From Desulfobacterales bacterium (GTDB taxonomy: Bacteria; Desulfobacterota; Desulfobacteria; Desulfobacterales; JAHEIW01), in the NCBI GenBank assembly GCA_030145015.1, contig JAQYWI010000223.1, positions 2,050-7,952 of the forward strand: a stretch of DNA of 5,903 bases, in the 5' to 3' direction. Shown one piece after another: positions 1-5,903 of this stretch. The position numbers and the translations under genes are program-made. The notes beneath the pieces are model-generated. The model was not told where the DNA came from, did no database searches, and was given only the letters and a program-made list of their open reading frames with translations. Positions within the stretch are counted from its first letter, which is position 1, and the number at the start of each line of letters is the position of its first letter.

Positions 1-2019
1 GAACAGGCCACCCAGTATTACTGTATGGAGGATTTCAAAGCCCACGGATGGATTGCACACCAGCGCTATCCCACAAAAGGAAGGGTCTGGCATCCCGGCG
101 GCGCGCATCCCTTTATAGGATTGGATGAAGCCCTGGTTCACAATGGTGACTTTGCCAACTATTATGCGGTCAGCGAATACTTGAAGCAGAATAATATCTT
201 TCCGCAATTTTTAACAGATACCGAGGTTTCGGTCCTGCTGCTCGACTTGCTCAACCGAACCTTTGAATATCCATTAGAATATATCATTGAGGCCATGGCG
301 CCCACCTCAGAATATGATTTCGATTTACTGTCACCGGAGAAACAGCATATTTATCGGTACTTACAAGCGGCCCATATTCATTCTTCGCCGGACGGTCCCT
401 GGTTTTTTATCATTGCACGCAACAACCCTTATGAACATTATTTTCAACTTCTCGGTATTACCGACACCTCCATGTTGCGTCCGCAGGTATTTGCTTTGCA
501 GGAAGGAGAGGTTCAGATCGCCCTGGTATGCTCTGAAAAGCAGGCCATTGATGCCACACTGCAGAACCTTGCAACAGAGGACAACCGTTTTTGCCCCATA
601 GCGGACAAATACTGGAATGCCCGCGGAGGCAGTGCAACCGACGGCGGCGCTTTCATTTTCACCGTCAAAGACGCCGGCAAGGGAGACGGCTCCAAAGAAC
701 TCGTTTGTACAAATAAATTCGGAGATGTGGTTAAGACACCGCAAAATCAAAAACCGTATAAAATAACCCCCGAACTTACAACACCGGCAAATGCCGCCGA
801 AATCGATCAGGCATTAACACAAGGTCTGTGCCTTGACGATATATCTGATTTTAAGGATTATTGTTGCAAGCAGATGGCCGCCTGGGATTATCCCTCGATC
901 AGATACTTTTGCGAAGAGATTAAAAAACAGGTCGCCGGAAATGACATCGTCAAATCAAAAGCCATCGAGATCCTGACGCACCTTATGGACCGTCGTTTTC
1001 CAACCGGAGATAAGAAAGGGAGTTCAATACTGCAAATCTTAAGACAAAGCCTGACGTCAATTTTTCAGGATTCGCCCAATCTGAGTGAAAATACCGACGG
1101 CAGGTATTGTTACATCGACTGGGAGAAACGAAATACTCTGCGCTCCCCTAAAGACAATGAAAAAGTTCTGGTGATTAATGCCCGGGAATTCCCGCCTGAA
1201 GGCGATGACTGTGACGCGCGTCTTATCTGTGCCGCCTATAAACTGGGATGGAAAACGTTCATCTGCTATGGGTACAGGGGACAGCGATTCTGTGGCTGCG
1301 GACTGACAAGCGACTCCGATGACGTTAGGATAGATGTTTATGACAGTTCCGGCGACTACCTTGCGTCCGGCATCGACGGACTGGAAATATATGTCCACGG
1401 AAATGCTCAGGATCAACTGGGCCAGATTATGAAACGCGGAAAACTGGTTATATACGGCGATGTGGGTCAGACGTTTATGTACGGCGCCAAAGGTGGAACC
1501 GTATTTGTGCTGGGCAATGCTGCCGGCCGTCCTTTGATTAATGCAGTGGGACGTCCCAGGGTTGTGATCAACGGCACCTGTCTCGATTATCTGGCGGAGT
1601 CATTTATGGCCGGCGATCCGCTCAAAGGCGGCGGGTTTGTTATACTCAACGGCATCGAGTTCGACGACGAGGCCAACATTATCGATCAGAGCACGCCCTA
1701 CCCCGGCTCCAATCTCTTCTCATTGGCTTCCGGCGGTGCCATCTATTTAAGAGATCCACACCACAAGGTAGTTGTTGACCAATTGAACGGCGGCGAATTT
1801 GTCGACTTAAGTCCCGCCGACTGGGAGCTGATTCTCCCTTATTTAGAGGAAAACCAAAAGCTCTTCGGCATCTCCATAGAAGACGACCTCTTGACTGTCA
1901 ACGGCGAAAAAAAGAATTATACAGAAGTCTTTCGCAAGGTCCAGGCGGTTACCCTCGATGTTCTGGCAAAAGAATCTGCCGGAGCCGAAGAATGGGACGA
2001 AGACTGGCAGGAAGTTTGA
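1..2019 (+). CDS. Class II glutamine amidotransferase fused to a GXGXG (glutamate synthase C-terminal-like) domain, 5' partial
   Basis: Probably hydrolyses glutamine and passes ammonia to an unknown acceptor in the cytoplasm. The frame is open from base 1 (eight codons before the ATG at 25), and the N-terminal catalytic Cys of class II amidotransferases is absent, so the true start lies upstream and the ATG at 25 is internal. Numbering from that Met: residues 11-18 (AHQRYPTK), HPF 28-30, HNGD 39-42 and TDTEV 64-68 match the glutamine-binding and oxyanion-hole motifs of the GATase II fold. The fold seems to run to about residue 215 (SEKQA 170-174, GGAFIF 207-212). Residues about 250-350 are helix-rich and unrecognised. 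Residues about 380-595 resemble the glutamate synthase GXGXG domain: INAREF 384-389, GQRFCGCGL 419-427, repeated glycine turns at 451-507 and YGAKGG 486-491. The tail is acidic. The FMN/glutamate-forming domain of full-length GltB is missing from the visible part. A true glutamate synthase subunit working with a separate FMN protein is possible; the exact product is unproven. The stop is TGA at 2017-2019, and carA follows after 80 bases. Confidence 0.88.
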   Translation, partial: EQATQYYCMEDFKAHGWIAHQRYPTKGRVWHPGGAHPFIGLDEALVHNGDFANYYAVSEYLKQNNIFPQFLTDTEVSVLLLDLLNRTFEYPLEYIIEAMAPTSEYDFDLLSPEKQHIYRYLQAAHIHSSPDGPWFFIIARNNPYEHYFQLLGITDTSMLRPQVFALQEGEVQIALVCSEKQAIDATLQNLATEDNRFCPIADKYWNARGGSATDGGAFIFTVKDAGKGDGSKELVCTNKFGDVVKTPQNQKPYKITPELTTPANAAEIDQALTQGLCLDDISDFKDYCCKQMAAWDYPSIRYFCEEIKKQVAGNDIVKSKAIEILTHLMDRRFPTGDKKGSSILQILRQSLTSIFQDSPNLSENTDGRYCYIDWEKRNTLRSPKDNEKVLVINAREFPPEGDDCDARLICAAYKLGWKTFICYGYRGQRFCGCGLTSDSDDVRIDVYDSSGDYLASGIDGLEIYVHGNAQDQLGQIMKRGKLVIYGDVGQTFMYGAKGGTVFVLGNAAGRPLINAVGRPRVVINGTCLDYLAESFMAGDPLKGGGFVILNGIEFDDEANIIDQSTPYPGSNLFSLASGGAIYLRDPHHKVVVDQLNGGEFVDLSPADWELILPYLEENQKLFGISIEDDLLTVNGEKKNYTEVFRKVQAVTLDVLAKESAGAEEWDEDWQEV

Positions 2020-2099
2020 AAACTATATCGTAAATTAAAATTTGTAACTTTGTTTGCTGAACGGTTGCATGTTCGACATATCTGCCTGAACATATTCGC
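2020..2099. other. Intergenic spacer before carA
   Basis: This 80-base, AT-rich gap separates the amidotransferase stop from the carA ATG. It has no GC-rich stem followed by a T run, so no intrinsic terminator is visible and read-through into carAB is likely. A weak AT-only stem (AAATT-AA-AATTT, 2032-2043) is too unstable to matter. No AGGAGG-like sequence precedes the carA start. No leader peptide, UTP-sensing stutter tract or T-box was recognised. Whether carA also has its own promoter here cannot be decided by eye. Confidence 0.6.
2069..2093. promoter_or_regulatory. Inverted repeat just upstream of carA
   Basis: ATGTTC (2069-2074) and GAACAT (2088-2093) are perfect reverse complements separated by 13 bases. 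A further G-U pair (2075/2087) is possible in RNA. The right arm ends 6 bases before the carA ATG, so the element covers the place where a ribosome binding site would lie. It could be an operator half-site pair or a small hairpin that affects carA translation. A 6-bp match in an 80-base gap may also be chance. The function is inferred from position only. Confidence 0.3.
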
Positions 2100-3245
2100 A
2101 TGAAAGCACTTTTAGCCCTGGAAGACGGACGGACCTTTACCTGTAAAAGTTTTACCGGCCCCGGTGAAACCGGGGGTGAAGTGGTGTTCAATACCAGCAT
2201 GACCGGATACCAGGAGGTTCTTACCGATCCGTCATACAGCGGCCAGATGGTGACCATGACCTATCCTTTGATAGGAAACTACGGCGTCAATCCCGAAGAT
2301 GTCGAGTCTGACCGAATCCAGGCGGCAGCCTTTCTGGTAAAGGAATATCAAAGTTTTCCCAGTAATTACAGATCTGCTTCCTCCCTGGCCGATTATCTCA
2401 AAGAACAAGGGGTGCTCGGAATAGAAGACTTCGACACCCGCGCTCTGACAAGACATATTCGCAAGGCAGGAGCCATGCGGGCATTCATCTCCACAGAGGA
2501 TCTTGACCCCTCATCTTGTGTTAAACGTGCACGGGAGATCCCCAGCATCAAGGGACAGGATCTGACAAAAGCGGTTACTACCAAAACCCCTTATTATTGG
2601 ACTGACGGAAAGCCGTTCCTTTGTGAACCGGCGCCCGGCGGTTTAAATAAAAAAATATGGAAATTCAAAGGTGAAAAATTTTCTGTGGTGGCCTTTGATT
2701 TCGGAATAAAATATAATATGTTAAGATGTCTGGAATCCCGAGGGGTTGAAGTTGTAGTGGTACCTGCTTGCACACAAGCCCATACGGTTAAAGCCATGGA
2801 ACCCGACGGAATCCTTCTTTCAAACGGACCCGGTGATCCGGAGCCGGTAACCTATGCCATAGAAACCATTCGGTCGCTGCTGGGGTATGTTCCCATGTTC
2901 GGTATCTGCCTGGGGCATCAACTCTTAGGGCTTGCCCTTGGAGGAAAAACCTTTAAATTGAAATTCGGCCACCGGGGCGCCAATCAGCCGGTAAAGAATC
3001 TGTTAACCGGGAAAATAGAAATCACATCTCAAAATCACGGTTTTGCGGTGGACGCCCATAGCCTAGAGGGAAAAAATATCGAGATAACCCACATCAATTT
3101 GAATGACAATACACTGGAAGGGTTCAGACACAAAGAATTACCGATCCTTACCGCCCAGTATCATCCGGAAGCCTCACCCGGCCCTCATGATGCAAAATAT
3201 CTCTTTGACGAATTTAAGAATATGATGCAAAAAAGCAATGCCTAA
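2100..3245 (+). CDS. carA: Carbamoyl phosphate synthase small subunit (glutaminase)
   Basis: Cytoplasmic glutamine-hydrolysing subunit that supplies ammonia through a tunnel to CarB for carbamoyl phosphate, the shared precursor of arginine and pyrimidines. At 381 residues it is the normal family length. The N-terminal CarA domain (about 1-150) has the typical opening [10 protein letters not shown], then [10 protein letters not shown] (30-39) and DPSYSGQM (43-50). The class I amidotransferase domain (about 193-375) has FGIKYNMLR (201-209), SNGPGDP (241-247), the nucleophile elbow FGICLGHQ with Cys270, QNHGFAVD (311-318) and [14 protein letters not shown] (351-364), giving His355 and Glu357. 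The triad is therefore Cys270/His355/Glu357, as expected. ATG 2100 is chosen because it yields the family N-terminus and an in-frame stop (TGA at 2058) lies upstream with no other ATG between. No good Shine-Dalgarno is seen before it. The TAA stop overlaps the start of carB by 8 bases, pointing to one transcript and coupled translation. All key residues are present, so it should be active. Confidence 0.98.
   Translation: MKALLALEDGRTFTCKSFTGPGETGGEVVFNTSMTGYQEVLTDPSYSGQMVTMTYPLIGNYGVNPEDVESDRIQAAAFLVKEYQSFPSNYRSASSLADYLKEQGVLGIEDFDTRALTRHIRKAGAMRAFISTEDLDPSSCVKRAREIPSIKGQDLTKAVTTKTPYYWTDGKPFLCEPAPGGLNKKIWKFKGEKFSVVAFDFGIKYNMLRCLESRGVEVVVVPACTQAHTVKAMEPDGILLSNGPGDPEPVTYAIETIRSLLGYVPMFGICLGHQLLGLALGGKTFKLKFGHRGANQPVKNLLTGKIEITSQNHGFAVDAHSLEGKNIEITHINLNDNTLEGFRHKELPILTAQYHPEASPGPHDAKYLFDEFKNMMQKSNA
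3238..3245 (+). promoter_or_regulatory. carA/carB stop-start overlap (translational coupling site)
   Basis: The sequence ATGCCTAA holds the carB ATG (3238-3240) and the carA TAA (3243-3245) in different frames. No strong Shine-Dalgarno precedes the carB start; the 20 bases before it are A-rich. Ribosomes finishing carA can restart on carB directly, which would help keep the two subunits near equal amounts. The overlap is seen directly; the coupling is inferred. Confidence 0.7.
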
Positions 3246-5903
3246 ACGCACCGACATACACAAAATTCTCATCATCGGCGCCGGTCCGATTATCATCAGC
3301 CAGGCATGCGAGTTTGACTACTCAGGAACTCAGGCCTGCAAGGCTTTAAAAGAAGAGGGCTACGAAGTCGTCCTTGTCAACAGTAATCCTGCGACCATCA
3401 TGACCGACCCTGAAACGGCCCATCGAACCTATATCGAACCGGTTGTTCCTCTGGCGGTTGCAAAAATCATCGAAAAAGAACGTCCCTGTGCTCTGCTTCC
3501 GACGCTGGGAGGTCAGACAGGGCTTAATACCGCCGTAGAAGTTGCAAGCATGGGCATACTCGATAAATTCGGTGTAGAAATGATCGGCGCGTCAATCCAA
3601 TCGATCCAAAAGGCTGAAAACAGGGAACTGTTCCGCAATGCCATGGAAAATATAGGACTTCGGCTGCCCAAAAGCGGTTTTGCAACCAACATGGAAGAGG
3701 TCAGAACCGTCAGTCGTGAAATAGGATTTCCGATAATTGTTCGTCCCAGTTTCACTCTGGGCGGTACCGGCGGTGGTGCAGCCTACAACCCCGAAGACCT
3801 GGAAAAAGTGGCAAAAGCAGGACTCGATGCAAGCCTTATCGGGCAGATAATGCTTGAAGAATCGGTTCTGGGCTGGAAGGAATATGAACTGGAGGTCATG
3901 CGGGACAAAAATGACAATGTCGTGATTATATGTTCCATCGAAAACATGGATCCCATGGGCATACACACCGGTGACAGTATTACGGTTGCGCCGGCTCAGA
4001 CCCTTTCAGATAAGGAATACCAGGCCATGCGGGATGCATCAATCGCGATCATGCGGGAGATCGGCGTTGATACCGGCGGTTCAAATGTTCAGTTCGCCGT
4101 GAACCCCGAAAACGGAGAATTGATCGTAATTGAGATGAATCCCAGGGTATCCCGCAGCTCGGCCCTTGCTTCCAAAGCCACGGGCTTCCCCATTGCCAAA
4201 ATTGCAGCCAAGCTGGCGGTGGGATATACACTTGATGAAATTCCTAACGACATTACCGGGGAAACCTTTGCATCTTTCGAGCCGACGCTGGATTACTGTG
4301 TCGTAAAAATACCGCGCTGGACATTTGAAAAATTTCCCGAAACCCCGGACTATCTCACGACAGCCATGAAATCCGTGGGGGAAACCATGGCCATCGGCCG
4401 AACATTTAAAGAAGCGCTTCAAAAGGGTCTGAGGTCCCTTGAAATCGGTCGCTCCGGGCTGGGCGCCGATGGCAAGGACATCCCGGATCAAATGGATGAC
4501 ACAGCAAAAAAATTGTCACCATCCCAAATCGAACAGAAACTGGCGACCCCAAATTCTCAGCGCATCTTTTACCTTCGCTATGCCCTGTTAAAAGGAATGT
4601 CCATTCAATTCATTTATGAATTAACAGGTATTGATCCCTGGTTCTTGTATCAGATAAAACAGATCGTGGATCTTGAGCAAAGCATCAAATCACTGGAAAC
4701 AAATTTACCGGAATCGCTTTTAAAAAAAGCGAAATCCTGGGGGTTTTCAGATATACAGATCGCATATTTAACAGATTCCACAGAAGACAAGATCAACCGG
4801 ACACGCAAGACCCTTGGCATCCGTCCGGTCTACAAACTTGTTGATACGTGCGCAGCCGAGTTCAAAGCAGCCACGCCGTATTATTATTCCACCTACGAGA
4901 CGGAAAATGAAGCCAGGGTTTCTGATAAAAAAAAAGTGATGATTTTAGGGGGCGGACCCAACCGGATCGGCCAGGGGATCGAGTTCGATTACTGCTGTGT
5001 CCATGCCTCATTTGCCCTTCGTGAAGAAGGCGTTGAGAGCATCATGGTCAACAGCAATCCCGAAACCGTGAGCACGGATTACGATACTTCAGACAAACTC
5101 TACTTCGAACCGCTTACCAAAGAAGATGTACTCCATATTGTAGAAACTGAAAAACCCATGGGAGTCATTGTCCAATTTGGCGGCCAGACCCCTTTGAATC
5201 TTTCCGTACCGCTTCATGAGGCCGGCGTTCCAATTCTCGGCACCCAGCCGGCAAGTATCGACAGAGCTGAAGATCGCAAACTTTTTCAGGCCATGCTGAA
5301 TAAGTTGGGCCTGATTCAACCCGCAAACGGCACCGCCTCCTCCGTGGAAGAAGCCGTGGCCGTGGCCGAAAAAATCGGTTATCCGGTCATTGTCCGTCCT
5401 TCATATGTACTGGGTGGCAGGGCCATGAAAATCGTATATTTCAATCAGGATTTGGAAAACTTTACCAGGATTGCAATCACTGAATCTTTGGGCCGTCCGG
5501 TTCTGATAGACAAGTTTTTAGAGGACGCGATTGAAGTGGATGTAGACGCCATTTCAGACGGCAAGAGAACCGTGGTCGGCGGAATCATGGAGCATATTGA
5601 AGAGGCGGGGATTCATTCCGGAGATTCCGCCTGTGTCCTGCCGCCTAACAACATTCCCCGGCCTATGCTTGATGAGATCGTCGATGCGACAAAAGCCATG
5701 GCTTTGGAACTTGATATTGTGGGTTTGATGAATGTACAGTATGCCATCAAAAACAACCGGCTTTTTGTTCTTGAGGTAAATCCCAGAGCCTCTAGAACAA
5801 TTCCGTTTGTCAGTAAAGCAACCGGCGTACCCCTGGCCAAACTCGCCACAAAGGTGATGCTCGGCCATACTTTGCAGGACCTCGGCCTCAGCAGTGAAAT
5901 AAT
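3238..5903 (+). CDS. carB: Carbamoyl phosphate synthase large subunit, 3' partial
   Basis: Synthetase subunit that uses two ATP, bicarbonate and ammonia from CarA to make carbamoyl phosphate. The frame opens at ATG 3238 ([10 protein letters not shown], the usual family start) and runs without a stop to the window end: 888 codons plus two bases of a protein usually near 1,070 residues. The carboxyphosphate half (about 1-400) has FDYSGTQA (26-33), [10 protein letters not shown] (48-57), [12 protein letters not shown] (169-180), [11 protein letters not shown] (213-223) and [18 protein letters not shown] (299-316). Expected ATP-site residues R129, R169, E215, Q285, E299, N301 and R303 are present. 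A helical oligomerisation region (about 401-555) follows, then the carbamate-kinase half: [15 protein letters not shown] (571-585), [15 protein letters not shown] (605-619), [11 protein letters not shown] (720-730), [15 protein letters not shown] (784-798) and EVNPRASRT (846-854), with Q834, E846, N848 and R850 in place. The C-terminal MGS-like allosteric domain lies beyond the window. One oddity: the first-half loop reads GPIIISQ, with Ser21 where GPIVIGQ (Gly) is usual. No frameshift was found along the frame. Confidence 0.97.
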   Translation, partial: MPKRTDIHKILIIGAGPIIISQACEFDYSGTQACKALKEEGYEVVLVNSNPATIMTDPETAHRTYIEPVVPLAVAKIIEKERPCALLPTLGGQTGLNTAVEVASMGILDKFGVEMIGASIQSIQKAENRELFRNAMENIGLRLPKSGFATNMEEVRTVSREIGFPIIVRPSFTLGGTGGGAAYNPEDLEKVAKAGLDASLIGQIMLEESVLGWKEYELEVMRDKNDNVVIICSIENMDPMGIHTGDSITVAPAQTLSDKEYQAMRDASIAIMREIGVDTGGSNVQFAVNPENGELIVIEMNPRVSRSSALASKATGFPIAKIAAKLAVGYTLDEIPNDITGETFASFEPTLDYCVVKIPRWTFEKFPETPDYLTTAMKSVGETMAIGRTFKEALQKGLRSLEIGRSGLGADGKDIPDQMDDTAKKLSPSQIEQKLATPNSQRIFYLRYALLKGMSIQFIYELTGIDPWFLYQIKQIVDLEQSIKSLETNLPESLLKKAKSWGFSDIQIAYLTDSTEDKINRTRKTLGIRPVYKLVDTCAAEFKAATPYYYSTYETENEARVSDKKKVMILGGGPNRIGQGIEFDYCCVHASFALREEGVESIMVNSNPETVSTDYDTSDKLYFEPLTKEDVLHIVETEKPMGVIVQFGGQTPLNLSVPLHEAGVPILGTQPASIDRAEDRKLFQAMLNKLGLIQPANGTASSVEEAVAVAEKIGYPVIVRPSYVLGGRAMKIVYFNQDLENFTRIAITESLGRPVLIDKFLEDAIEVDVDAISDGKRTVVGGIMEHIEEAGIHSGDSACVLPPNNIPRPMLDEIVDATKAMALELDIVGLMNVQYAIKNNRLFVLEVNPRASRTIPFVSKATGVPLAKLATKVMLGHTLQDLGLSSEI

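Noticed and set aside
25..27. ATG at 25 as the true start of the amidotransferase
   Set aside because: The frame is open through base 1, and a start here would remove the catalytic N-terminal Cys and the first part of the GATase II fold. It is an internal Met.
361..750. Long minus-strand open frame inside the amidotransferase gene, and similar antisense frames at 1057-1416, 3592-3966, 4081-4491 and 5554-5868
   Set aside because: Each lies antisense to a strongly supported gene, shows no recognisable protein motif and has no supporting context.
2054..2082. Possible sigma70-type promoter before carA (TTGCTG at 2054-2059, CATATC at 2077-2082)
   Set aside because: The spacing is 17 bases, but the -10 hexamer matches only three of six positions and similar weak matches occur elsewhere in the AT-rich gap.
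2088..2099. GAACATATTCGC resembles a Bacillus-type LexA box
   Set aside because: It lacks the base needed for the symmetric second half, and the organism is not likely to use that box; carAB is not an expected SOS target.
3364..5076. Repeated NSNPxT...TD motifs in the two halves of carB as a DNA repeat
   Set aside because: They reflect the ancient internal duplication of CarB at protein level, not a recent DNA repeat.
1..5903. An undescribed defence, mobile or biosynthetic system
   Set aside because: No transposase, integrase, toxin, nuclease, CRISPR or phage motif is visible; the content is central nitrogen metabolism.

Overview
The window is a compact, all-plus-strand stretch of bacterial housekeeping DNA. 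It carries three genes: the 3' part of a class II glutamine amidotransferase/GXGXG-domain protein, then carA, then carB. The closest match from memory is a sulfate-reducer-type deltaproteobacterium (Desulfobacterota, perhaps Desulfobacterales). This rests on the style of the CarA and CarB proteins, the archaeal-type glutamate-synthase-like first gene, and moderate GC with Lys/Asp/Ile-rich proteins. No 16S rRNA or other firm taxonomic marker is present.

Layout: bases 1-2019 encode the first protein, whose start lies before the window. An 80-base gap (2020-2099) follows. It has no strong terminator and no clear ribosome binding site, but it does hold a 6-bp inverted repeat that ends just before the carA start. 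carA (2100-3245) is complete. carB begins at 3238 inside the end of carA (8-base overlap) and stays open to the last base, so it is cut by the window edge after 888 codons. No convincing gene was found on the minus strand; open frames there lie antisense to the three genes.

How the genes work together: CarA releases ammonia from glutamine and CarB uses it, with bicarbonate and two ATP, to make carbamoyl phosphate for arginine and pyrimidine synthesis. The first protein also looks able to release ammonia from glutamine. It joins the glutaminase and GXGXG parts of glutamate synthase but has no FMN-binding synthase domain in the visible part, so its acceptor and product cannot be read from the sequence. 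All three genes share glutamine-nitrogen transfer as a theme.

I see no mobile element, CRISPR array, RNA gene, phage or defence signature. The features most worth a second look are the domain makeup of the first protein and its place next to carAB, the inverted repeat before carA, and a Gly-to-Ser change in a normally conserved CarB loop. The window is otherwise ordinary; I do not see an undescribed multi-gene system in it.
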